Shown here one piece after another: positions 48,585 to 56,125 of a DNA stretch of 64,000 nt. This stretch comes from Hahella sp. CCB-MM4. Lineage in GTDB: Bacteria > Pseudomonadota > Gammaproteobacteria > Pseudomonadales > Oleiphilaceae. Within the stretch, counting starts at the first letter, position 1. Every line of letters starts with the position of its first letter. The position numbers were made by a program, and so were the translations under genes. The notes under the pieces were generated by a model. It saw nothing but the letters and a program-made list of their open reading frames with translations. It did no database searches and was not told where the DNA came from. The stretch spans positions 1 to 64,000 of the forward strand of contig NZ_MRYI01000021.1 of the NCBI RefSeq assembly GCF_002260525.1, in the 5' to 3' direction.

Positions 48585-48621
48585 GTTAAAAAAGAAAAGC
48601 CCTCACATGTGAGGGCTTTTC
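48585..48621 (-). terminator. Terminator after pilA
   Basis: A near-perfect palindrome GAAAAGCCCTCACAT/GTGAGGGCTTTTC (48594-48621), followed on the minus strand by TTTTTT. It lies 20 bases after the pilA stop and before the GT-C gene, so downstream genes would get only read-through or a separate promoter. Confidence 0.92.
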
Positions 48622-48641
48622 TCAGTGTAGCTAATGAGCTA

Positions 48642-49106
48642 TTACTTACAAGAAGACGGCAGGTATTGGTCACCAACAGTGTTAGTGGCAGCGGAATTAC
48701 CAAGCTCACCACAATCCCAAGTAGAACCACCATCGTCAGAAGCGATTGCAAATATTGCGCCTTGGATATTAGCGTTAACCCCAGTAGCCTGCAGTTGTGC
48801 AGAGATAACGAAGTTACCGATGGTGCCTGTGATCGTCATGAAGTCAACATATTTTGCAGCGTCGGTACCAACACCACCACTGTATGCACCAGCACCTAAA
48901 TCTGCCAGGCTAGGCACAGTACCAGTGTTTTGAATAAATTCAGCAGCAGGCGCCTTCAAACCAGCAGTCAGGTTCACAGCTTCAGTTACCTGCGAACGAG
49001 CAATATAGTCTTGGTATGCAGGAATTGCTACGGCGGCCAAAATACCGATGATTGCAACAACAATCATCAATTCAATCAGGGTAAAACCTTTTTGTACTGA
49101 TTTCAT
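48642..49106 (-). CDS. pilA: Major type IV pilin PilA
   Basis: 154 residues. Short leader MKSVQKG, cleavage before Phe8 by PilD, then [20 protein letters not shown] with mature Glu5. Variable middle; the C-terminal disulfide loop lies between STWDCG and the final SSCK. It has its own sigma-54-type promoter and terminator and is divergent from pilB, the classic arrangement for a major pilin. Several Ser and Thr residues lie near the C-terminal loop, where O-glycans are attached in some pilins. Confidence 0.95.
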   Translation of the reverse strand: MKSVQKGFTLIELMIVVAIIGILAAVAIPAYQDYIARSQVTEAVNLTAGLKAPAAEFIQNTGTVPSLADLGAGAYSGGVGTDAAKYVDFMTITGTIGNFVISAQLQATGVNANIQGAIFAIASDDGGSTWDCGELGNSAATNTVGDQYLPSSCK

Positions 49107-49177
49107 AAATCATTCTCCGAATATCGAGCTATAAATTTTCGGCCAAGCGTGACCGCCCGCACCTTGCCATGAACGAA

Positions 49178-49192
49178 GCAGTCTTCATGCCA
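49178..49192 (-). promoter_or_regulatory. Sigma-54 promoter of pilA
   Basis: On the minus strand TGGCAT-GAAGA-CTGC matches TGGCAC-N5-TTGC, with GG at -24 and GC at -12 correctly spaced. Transcription would start near 49166, giving a leader of about 60 bases. RpoN/PilR control of pilA is established in Pseudomonas. Confidence 0.8.
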
Positions 49193-49301
49193 AGTTTTCC
49201 AAAAAACTCTCTGCTGCTTTATTATCAAACACTTAAGACAGTTATATTTTATCCACACCAAAGACAACCAGAGTCCTCGAGCTGCCCCGCAGCGTTTATA
49301 A

Positions 49302-49318
49302 GTGACAATTTTTGTCAC
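49302..49318. promoter_or_regulatory. Candidate PilR-binding palindrome
   Basis: Seven-base arms GTGACAA and TTGTCAC around TTT. The TGTC core and position upstream of the sigma-54 promoter fit an enhancer site for the response regulator PilR. Assignment is by position and core only. Confidence 0.5.
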
Positions 49319-49450
49319 CCTGACTTTTTAGGACACATAAATCTTAAAATGCACCTTTCCAACTCCAAGGATAAGGCCTAAACTTTTGATTATTTGAACA
49401 ATCTTACCGGTCCATTATTTTATGATTCTGACAACTTCCAGTGAGCAACT

Positions 49451-51163
49451 ATGAACACGCAGGCGCCCTCCCCCTTAACTGGACTTGCAAGAAGATTTGT
49501 CCTGGACAATTTAATAGAAGAACAGGTTGCAAGAGACGCCCAGAAAAGCTCTATTACGAACAAAATCCCATTTGTATCCTATTTGGTACAAAACCAGCTG
49601 GCTGACCCAAAACAACTGGCTTACTCAGCGTCAGCGGAGTTTGGTGTACCAGTATTTGATCTCGACAGCGTATCCACGGAGCAGATTCCAGAAAAGATCG
49701 TCGAAGAGAAACTGATTCGAAAACATCACGCTCTTCCGCTTTTCAAACGCGGCAACCGGCTATTTATTGCAGTCGCTGATCCAACTAATCTCCAGGCTCT
49801 CGATGAGATAAAATTTCACACCGGCCTGAGCACCGATGCCGTTCTCGTCGAGGAAGACAAACTATCCAGCTCCATTGAGCGATATCTTGACTCCCAGGAA
49901 CAACCTCTGGGCGATTTTGATGACGGCGAGCTTGGCGATATTGATATTGAAGCAGGGGACGATACAGATCGCGACGATGATGCATCTTCTGATCAAGATG
50001 ACGCCCCTATCGTCAAATACATCAACAAGATGTTGCTCGACGCTATAAAATCCGGAGCATCCGATATTCACTTCGAGCCTTATGAAAAAACCTATAGGGT
50101 GAGATTCAGGACTGATGGGATTCTTCACGAAGTCTCTAAACCATCCATAAAGCTCGCGGCCAAACTTGCTGCCAGGCTAAAAGTCATGTCGCAACTGGAT
50201 ATATCCGAGCGACGAGTTCCTCAGGATGGCCGTATCAAGCTGAAACTATCCAAAACAAAGGCTATAGATTTCCGGGTAAACACACTTCCTACACTGTGGG
50301 GAGAGAAAATCGTATTGCGGATTCTTGACCCTAGCAGCGCCAAACTGGGCATAGACGCACTTGGTTATGAAGAAGCTCAGAAAAAGATGTACCTTGATGC
50401 TCTGGCACAACCCCAAGGCATGATTCTAGTGACAGGCCCCACCGGTAGCGGCAAAACAGTATCGCTTTACACCGGCCTGAATATTCTCAACACGACTGAG
50501 CGCAACATATCCACTGCAGAAGATCCGGTTGAGATTAACCTGGAAGGAATCAACCAGGTCAACGTTAGCACCAGAGTGGGACTGGACTTCTCTTCCGCAC
50601 TGCGTGCTTTCCTTCGTCAGGATCCCGACGTCGTCATGGTTGGGGAGATCCGAGATCTTGATACTGCTTCTATCGCTATTAAGGCCGCTCAAACCGGACA
50701 CTTAGTTCTTTCAACCCTTCACACCAACAGCGCCCCTGAAACTCTGACGCGCTTAATGAACATGGGGGTTCCTGCATTTAATATTGCCACATCTGTCAGC
50801 CTGATTATTGCTCAGCGTCTGGCAAGGCGTCTTTGCAACGAATGCAAAGAAGAAATGTCTGTTCCCGAGCAAGTGCTTAAGGAGGAGGGCTTCACAGATG
50901 AACAAATTAAAACAGGTTTTAAATTGTATACACATAAAGGCTGTGCTAAATGCAAGGATGGTTATAAGGGGCGCGTAGGTATCTACGAGGTTGTCCGAAT
51001 TACTCCAGCAATGCAGGAATTGATAATGAAGGAAGCCAGCTCTATTGAAATTGCTAAGCAGGCACAGGCAGAAGGCTTTAACAACCTCCGCCAGTCAGCC
51101 CTCAAAAAAGTTATAGACGGACTGACAAGCCTCGAAGAAGCGAATCGTGTGACGAAGGATTAA
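49451..51163 (+). CDS. pilB: Type IV pilus assembly ATPase PilB
   Basis: 570 residues. The N-terminal MshEN-like domain (about 20-145) is followed by an unusually acidic linker (about 155-190, runs of Asp and Glu), then the GspE domain with Walker A GPTGSGKTVSLY, the Asp box around DPVEINLEGINQV, Walker B VVMVGEIRD and the tetracysteine zinc site CNECKEEM...CAKCKDGY. It powers pilus extension at the inner membrane. pilC follows after 4 bases. Confidence 0.98.
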   Translation: MNTQAPSPLTGLARRFVLDNLIEEQVARDAQKSSITNKIPFVSYLVQNQLADPKQLAYSASAEFGVPVFDLDSVSTEQIPEKIVEEKLIRKHHALPLFKRGNRLFIAVADPTNLQALDEIKFHTGLSTDAVLVEEDKLSSSIERYLDSQEQPLGDFDDGELGDIDIEAGDDTDRDDDASSDQDDAPIVKYINKMLLDAIKSGASDIHFEPYEKTYRVRFRTDGILHEVSKPSIKLAAKLAARLKVMSQLDISERRVPQDGRIKLKLSKTKAIDFRVNTLPTLWGEKIVLRILDPSSAKLGIDALGYEEAQKKMYLDALAQPQGMILVTGPTGSGKTVSLYTGLNILNTTERNISTAEDPVEINLEGINQVNVSTRVGLDFSSALRAFLRQDPDVVMVGEIRDLDTASIAIKAAQTGHLVLSTLHTNSAPETLTRLMNMGVPAFNIATSVSLIIAQRLARRLCNECKEEMSVPEQVLKEEGFTDEQIKTGFKLYTHKGCAKCKDGYKGRVGIYEVVRITPAMQELIMKEASSIEIAKQAQAEGFNNLRQSALKKVIDGLTSLEEANRVTKD

Positions 51164-51167
51164 TTTT

Positions 51168-52388
51168 ATGGCTCAGGCAGCACAAAAAGCATCTACCTTT
51201 GTCTGGGAAGGTACAGACAAGAAGGGGCAAAAAACCAAGGGTGAAGCCTCTGGTTCCAATATCGCCCTGGTAAAGGCACAGCTACGAAAACAGGGTATCA
51301 ACCCTACCAAGGTCAGGAAAAAACAGCAGAGTATTTTTAGTAATAAAGCAAAGAAGATTACGCCGTTCGACATTGCTATTTTTACTCGACAAATGGCGAC
51401 AATGATGAAAGCGGGCGTACCTCTTGTTCAATCATTCGATATTGTTGCCGACGGCCTGGAACATCCGTCCCTGCGAACTTTAGTTTTAGATATCAAGAAT
51501 GAAGTTGCTGCAGGTAATAGCTTCGCTGGAGCACTCTCTAAGCATCCCAAACATTTTGACAGCCTGTTCTGTAACCTGATTGATTCTGGCGAGAAGTCCG
51601 GTGCATTGGAAACCATGCTGGATCGGGTTGCCACCTACCTTGAGAAAACAGAGACACTCAAGAAAAAAGTCAAAAAAGCCATGACCTACCCTATTGCAGT
51701 ATTAGTCGTAGCAGTCGTGGTCACCGGCATTCTGCTGGTAAAAGTGGTTCCCCAGTTTCAGGAACTTTTCCAAGGCTTTGGCGCAGACTTACCTGCGTTT
51801 ACCCAGTTCGTAATTAAAATATCAGAAGCACTGCAAGAATCCTGGTACATCATCCTGGGAGTCATGATTGCACTGGGTTATGCCTTTGCTGAAGGTAGAA
51901 GAAGGTCAGAAAAGTTTTCCGATGCAGTTGATGCCTACATTTTGAAGCTGCCTATTATGGGCGACATTCTCCATAAATCAGCGGTAGCAAGATTCGCCAG
52001 GGTACTGTCGACAACCTTTGCAGCCGGTGTTCCTCTTGTCGATGCACTGGATTCTGTTGCTGGCGCTACAGGAAATGCCGTTTTCCGCAAAGCCGTATTT
52101 AAAATTCGCGATGAAGTATCAGCAGGTACCCAATTGCAGTTCAGCATGAAATCCACCGGTGTATTCCCTGCCATGGCCGTCCAGCTAACGTCAATTGGTG
52201 AGGAATCGGGCGCTCTGGATGATATGCTGGAAAAAGTCGCCGACCACTATGAAGCAGAAGTGGATGATGCGGTTGATAACCTGACAGCGCTGATGGAACC
52301 GATGATCATGGCGGTACTGGGCGTTCTCGTGGGCGGCCTCATTGTCGCCATGTACCTGCCGATATTCCAGCTCGGTTCAGTCGTATAA
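51168..52388 (+). CDS. pilC: Type IV pilus inner-membrane platform protein PilC
   Basis: 406 residues with two GspF domains (about 70-195 and 275-395). FTRQMATMMKAGVPLVQSFD and FARVLSTTFAAGVPLVDALD are the paired repeats, and LTSIGEESGALDDMLEKVA is the family signature. Three transmembrane helices (AVLVVAVVVTGILLVKVV, the region near 225, and the C-terminal MAVLGVLVGGLIVAMYLPIF). It couples PilB to pilin assembly. Confidence 0.98.
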   Translation: MAQAAQKASTFVWEGTDKKGQKTKGEASGSNIALVKAQLRKQGINPTKVRKKQQSIFSNKAKKITPFDIAIFTRQMATMMKAGVPLVQSFDIVADGLEHPSLRTLVLDIKNEVAAGNSFAGALSKHPKHFDSLFCNLIDSGEKSGALETMLDRVATYLEKTETLKKKVKKAMTYPIAVLVVAVVVTGILLVKVVPQFQELFQGFGADLPAFTQFVIKISEALQESWYIILGVMIALGYAFAEGRRRSEKFSDAVDAYILKLPIMGDILHKSAVARFARVLSTTFAAGVPLVDALDSVAGATGNAVFRKAVFKIRDEVSAGTQLQFSMKSTGVFPAMAVQLTSIGEESGALDDMLEKVADHYEAEVDDAVDNLTALMEPMIMAVLGVLVGGLIVAMYLPIFQLGSVV

Positions 52389-52407
52389 ACCCCACTGTTT
52401 GTCTAAT

Positions 52408-52436
52408 AGCCTCGCTCAAGCGAGGCTTTTTATTTA
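52408..52436 (+). terminator. Intrinsic terminator between pilC and pilD
   Basis: AGCCTCGC (52408-52415), loop TCAA, GCGAGGCT (52420-52427), then TTTTATTT. It lies 20 bases after pilC and 17 before pilD, so pilD would need read-through or a promoter inside pilC. Confidence 0.92.
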
Positions 52437-52452
52437 TGTAGTCTCAGAAATT

Positions 52453-53328
52453 ATGGAATCCATCTTTACCCAACTTAACCAGAATCCAGCCCTGCTCTAC
52501 TTTACCGTTGTTATTTTCGGCTTAACGGTAGGCAGCTTTTTTAATGTCGTCATATTCCGTATGCCAAAGATTCTGGAGCAGGAGTGGCGGGCACAATGTG
52601 CCGAGTTGATGGAACAGGAATTACCTGGAGATCAGCCAAAAATCACGCTATCCACTCCCGCCTCAACCTGCCCAAAATGCGGACATCGAATCAAGCCATG
52701 GGAGAATATTCCTGTCGTGAGTTATCTTGCCTTAGGCGGTAAATGTTCTGCCTGCAAGACCAGGATTTCGATGCGTTACCCTATCATTGAGGTGATAACA
52801 GCAATCCTGGCTACCGTAGTGGTATGCCAGTTTGAGCTATCATGGATTGGACTTGCAGCCATCGCGTTCAGTTGGGCGCTGTTGGTACTCTCGATGATTG
52901 ACTTCGACACCCAGCTTTTGCCTGACATTATTACCCTCCCCCTGCTCTGGGTGGGACTTCTAGTCAACACCCAAGGATTCTTTACCTCACTCGAGGAAGC
53001 CGTATGGGGAGCTGTTTTAGGCTATATGGCGCTTTGGTCGGTATACCATCTATTCAAGCTTATTACCGGAAAAGAAGGCATGGGGTTTGGGGACTTTAAA
53101 CTTCTTGGGGCTCTTGGTGCCTGGCTCGGCTGGAAGATGTTACCGCTGATCATTCTGCTTTCTTCACTTGTCGGAGCCATCGTTGGACTGCTACTCATCG
53201 CCGTCATGGGAAGGGACAAGAATATTCCTATCCCATTCGGCCCTTACCTGGCTGCCGCCGGCTGGATCGCCATGATGTGGGGAGACGACATCGTATCGGG
53301 ATATCTCAATTTACTGAATCCCTCCTGA
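52453..53328 (+). CDS. pilD: Prepilin leader peptidase/N-methyltransferase PilD
   Basis: 291 residues from the ATG at 52453; an upstream in-frame extension would run back through the terminator and into pilC. The zinc-type cysteines are in CPKCGHRIKPWENIP and GKCSACKTR. Catalytic aspartates lie in SMIDFDTQLLPDIITLP and GMGFGDFKLLGALGAWLGW. About eight transmembrane helices. It cleaves and N-methylates both pilins of this locus and other type IV pilin-like proteins. Confidence 0.98.
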   Translation: MESIFTQLNQNPALLYFTVVIFGLTVGSFFNVVIFRMPKILEQEWRAQCAELMEQELPGDQPKITLSTPASTCPKCGHRIKPWENIPVVSYLALGGKCSACKTRISMRYPIIEVITAILATVVVCQFELSWIGLAAIAFSWALLVLSMIDFDTQLLPDIITLPLLWVGLLVNTQGFFTSLEEAVWGAVLGYMALWSVYHLFKLITGKEGMGFGDFKLLGALGAWLGWKMLPLIILLSSLVGAIVGLLLIAVMGRDKNIPIPFGPYLAAAGWIAMMWGDDIVSGYLNLLNPS

Positions 53329-53378
53329 TAGGTAGCATTAAAAGCCCGGCATCCAACAGATAAACCATATCGAACTCT

Positions 53379-53999
53379 ATGAATAACACACTTGTTATTG
53401 GCCTGACCGGTGGAATAGGCAGCGGAAAGTCCGCAGCCATGGCCGCATTCCAGTCTTTGGGAGTTCCGTGCATAGACGCGGATCAAGTGGCCAGAGAGGT
53501 TGTGGAACCAGGTAGTGCCGCATTAACCAGTATTGCAGAACACTTTGGAGCAGATGCCATTCTCCCCGATGGGGGCCTGCATCGGGCATATCTGCGTCAA
53601 AGAGTATTTGCTGACCCCATTGAGAAAGTCTGGCTGGAAGCGCTGCTTCACCCCCTGATTAATCGCCGGATTCGCGACTGGCTTACCCAATGCAATGCCC
53701 CTTACTGCATTCTCAGCTCCCCGTTATTGCTGGAAACCAGGCAACATGAGTTAGTCAATCGAATCCTGTTAATTGATGTTCCCGAGCACTTGCAGATCTC
53801 ACGAACCATGGGACGGGACAGTAATAGTGAAGATCAGGTACGTGCGATTATGGCCGCCCAGTCGCCACGGACGTTTAAACGCTCGAAAGCCGATGATATC
53901 ATTCTTAATGATCAGGATCTGACACACCTATCCGATGAAGTAAGTAAGCTTCACAGACAGTACAAGCAATTAGCAAGAGAATATAAGGCCCAAACATGA
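53379..53999 (+). CDS. coaE: Dephospho-CoA kinase
   Basis: 206 residues. Walker [18 protein letters not shown] is at the N-terminus, followed by [18 protein letters not shown] and [11 protein letters not shown]. It phosphorylates dephospho-CoA, the last step of CoA synthesis. It follows pilD and overlaps yacG by 4 bases (ATGA), an order conserved in gammaproteobacteria. Confidence 0.98.
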   Translation: MNNTLVIGLTGGIGSGKSAAMAAFQSLGVPCIDADQVAREVVEPGSAALTSIAEHFGADAILPDGGLHRAYLRQRVFADPIEKVWLEALLHPLINRRIRDWLTQCNAPYCILSSPLLLETRQHELVNRILLIDVPEHLQISRTMGRDSNSEDQVRAIMAAQSPRTFKRSKADDIILNDQDLTHLSDEVSKLHRQYKQLAREYKAQT

Positions 54000-54193
54000 C
54001 CACAGTGCAATGCCCCACATGCAAAAAAGAAGTGACATGGTCAGAAGAGAGCCCTTATCGCCCATTCTGTAGCAAACGTTGTCAATTAATCGACTTAGGT
54101 GCCTGGGCTTCCGAGGAATACCGAGTGCCTGAGTCACAAACTCAGGATGAATGGTCTGAGACGTCAGAATCTATTGAAATCCCCAGGCACTAA
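53996..54193 (+). CDS. yacG: DNA gyrase inhibitor YacG, zinc-ribbon protein
   Basis: 65 residues. Four cysteines in two pairs: [10 protein letters not shown] and [20 protein letters not shown], the YacG signature. The acidic C-terminal tail is usual. In E. coli it binds GyrB and inhibits DNA binding by gyrase. Coupled to coaE by an ATGA overlap. Confidence 0.97.
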   Translation: MTTVQCPTCKKEVTWSEESPYRPFCSKRCQLIDLGAWASEEYRVPESQTQDEWSETSESIEIPRH

Positions 54194-54267
54194 TTTCCCG
54201 TTATCTTCTGGAACGTGGGTAGCCGAAACAAATTCCAATTAGTCAGAAAAATAATAGAGAATACACT

Positions 54268-54744
54268 ATGCCGGACTGCCTGTTTTGCTTGATTGCCAAA
54301 GACCACGAGCCGTCCTCGTGTGTATTCGAAGACGCAGACTGCAAAGTTTTCCTGGATATCTACCCCGTCAGCAAGGGACATATGCTGATCATTCCCAAGA
54401 ATCACTACGTTACCTATGATGAACTCAGTGACCGGTTACGGGAAAGTCTGTCCAAGGTTACCCACCTTATGTGCAAGGCGGTAATGGCGTCAGATCTGGC
54501 CCCGCTGGGATACAATATCCAAGTGAACAATGGTACGGCTGCCAACCAGCACGTACCCCATCTGCATATTCACGTAATCCCTCGGTATAGAGGTGATGTC
54601 ATCAAGGTAATGACTCACTTTCTTTTACAGGCACCTGGCATATTTATCGGGAAACGGAGTCATAAATCGCTGTCACCCGTCGTTGACATCATCCGGTCAG
54701 CCATTTCAGATTTAGAGAATCAGCCAACTATATCAACCGGGTGA
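54268..54744 (+). CDS. HIT family protein (histidine-triad nucleotide hydrolase-like)
   Basis: 158 residues. The triad is HVPHLHIHVIPRYRGD at about residues 97-112, and the N-terminal DCLFCLIAKDHEPSS has a Cys-x2-Cys pair that can hold zinc in this family. The C-terminal extension (about 125-158) is not typical. Likely hydrolyses nucleoside phosphoramidates or dinucleoside polyphosphates. It stands alone 75 bases after yacG. Confidence 0.92.
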   Translation: MPDCLFCLIAKDHEPSSCVFEDADCKVFLDIYPVSKGHMLIIPKNHYVTYDELSDRLRESLSKVTHLMCKAVMASDLAPLGYNIQVNNGTAANQHVPHLHIHVIPRYRGDVIKVMTHFLLQAPGIFIGKRSHKSLSPVVDIIRSAISDLENQPTISTG

Positions 54745-54793
54745 TTGCTGTTAGTCAGTTTGTCTAGAGTGCGCCATCAAATGGATAACCGTC

Positions 54794-55504
54794 ATGCCTG
54801 ATCAGATTGTATTGGAACCCATCGGGGCTATTCGATCTTGCTATCCCGAAAAATTCGGAGTCCCCCGACAACCCGGTCTGGTTAAAAGTGCCAATGCATT
54901 CATTCATTTTCACCCGCCCTATAGCAACCCAGAGTGCTTTACCGGACTTGAAGCTTTCAGCCACCTCTGGGTAACGTTCCAATTTCATAAGAACATTGAT
55001 CAGGGTTGGAAACCCCGGGTAAGACCTCCAAGACTTGGAGGAAACAAGTCCTTGGGAGTGTTTGCCACCAGAGCCCCCTTCCGACCAAATGGGTTGGGGT
55101 TGTCAGCAGTCAGCCTGATAAAAGTTCATACAAATGAGGAAGGTGTCTGCCTGGAGATCGAAGGGGGGGATTTTGTTGACGGAACACCGGTACTCGACAT
55201 CAAGCCTTATGTGGCCTATACAGACGCTCTGGAGGCGACATCCGGTTTCGCTAAGGACAAACCCCAAGCAAAACTACCTGTAATATTCGAGCCTAAAGCG
55301 ACTATGTTTCTGGAGTTGCAAGGCCAAGGGTATAGAAACCTGAAGGACCTGATTATAGAGACGATCAGCCTGGACCCCCGGCCTCAATACAAAAACTCCG
55401 ACGATAAGAAAATTTATGGATTGGCCCTGTTTGATCTGAACATCAAATGGCGGGTATCAGCAGGCACAGCCTACGTGGAAAGTATTGAACCCGGCAATCA
55501 ATGA
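54794..55504 (+). CDS. trmO: tRNA (N6-threonylcarbamoyladenosine(37)-N6)-methyltransferase TrmO
   Basis: 236 residues. The N-terminal half is the TsaA/UPF0066 domain: EPIGAIRSCYPEKFGVPRQP, GLEAFSHLWVTFQFH and GVFATRAPFRPNGLGLSAV. The C-terminal half includes DGTPVLDIKPYVAYTDA and the Asp-Pro-Arg motif DPRPQY. It methylates t6A37 of threonine tRNAs with S-adenosylmethionine. It converges on the PilZ gene with only 12 bases between. Confidence 0.94.
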   Translation: MPDQIVLEPIGAIRSCYPEKFGVPRQPGLVKSANAFIHFHPPYSNPECFTGLEAFSHLWVTFQFHKNIDQGWKPRVRPPRLGGNKSLGVFATRAPFRPNGLGLSAVSLIKVHTNEEGVCLEIEGGDFVDGTPVLDIKPYVAYTDALEATSGFAKDKPQAKLPVIFEPKATMFLELQGQGYRNLKDLIIETISLDPRPQYKNSDDKKIYGLALFDLNIKWRVSAGTAYVESIEPGNQ

Positions 55505-55516
55505 AGCAGGGCTAAT

Positions 55517-55975
55517 TTACTGGGAACCGGGATCACTCTCAGGAAATTCTGTGGCGTACTTTTCAATCCATTCCCGGGCTGCTTCCTCCCCGGACAACAT
55601 CCTTTTCTCATTTATGTAGACTTCTCGTTTGTAGTGCTCGATATGGCAAATCTGCTCGACCATTCGTGCGGCATAGGCGTCTTCCAGACTCAGAAAACTC
55701 AAGCCTACCTCATACCCCAAAGAGGTGTAGTGACACCACATCACTTCTGCAATCATTTCAAAGGGTGGCACCACAGCTTTAATAACCACCTTGACCTTTT
55801 CTCGCACCGGATACGGCCTTGAGGTGGTGCAACACATTCCTCCGCTACTGATATTCTGTAACCTGGTAGCCTGCTCTTCGGTGGGAGTGGCGGCATCATC
55901 CTGGCTTTTTTCAATCGCTATCGGAATGTCCGTAGGGTGTCGAATAAACTGACGCATACTTTGACCGGTCATCAT
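55517..55975 (-). CDS. PilZ-domain protein, candidate c-di-GMP effector
   Basis: 152 residues. The two c-di-GMP motifs are both present: RQFIRHPTDIPI (RxxxR type, about residues 8-19) and NISSGGMCC (D/NxSxxG, about 42-50). The beta-barrel follows to about residue 110, and the last 40 residues form a helical tail. Its nearness to the pilus genes suggests a link to motility or biofilm, but PilZ proteins have many targets and this is inference. Confidence 0.9.
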   Translation of the reverse strand: MMTGQSMRQFIRHPTDIPIAIEKSQDDAATPTEEQATRLQNISSGGMCCTTSRPYPVREKVKVVIKAVVPPFEMIAEVMWCHYTSLGYEVGLSFLSLEDAYAARMVEQICHIEHYKREVYINEKRMLSGEEAAREWIEKYATEFPESDPGSQ

Positions 55976-56125
55976 AAGGGGGCTCCATAAAGAGAATTTC
56001 CCTGCCCTTTCTTATACTAATTAGGCCATGACCCGCTAAATTTCAACACTTGCACGTTACAATACAGACAATTTTTGATATTCAGTCATATTATTCAGGC
56101 GCTCCTGTCCTATCTAAATGCTCCG

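Larger units (their letters stand above)
49107..49450. promoter_or_regulatory. Divergent pilA / pilB control region
   Basis: 344 bases without a gene. It holds the sigma-54-type pilA promoter (49178-49192) and, about 135 bases upstream of the expected start, the palindrome GTGACAA-TTT-TTGTCAC (49302-49318), whose arms contain TGTC as in known PilR sites. The tRNA that lies next to pilA in some pseudomonads is not present. Confidence 0.6.

Noticed and set aside
49107-49450. tRNA gene next to pilA, as in some pseudomonads
   Set aside because: No cloverleaf-like arms or conserved TTC-loop sequence in the gap.
52342-52452. Longer PilD frame starting inside pilC
   Set aside because: It would translate through the pilC end and the terminator hairpin; the ATG at 52453 gives the normal PilD N-terminus.
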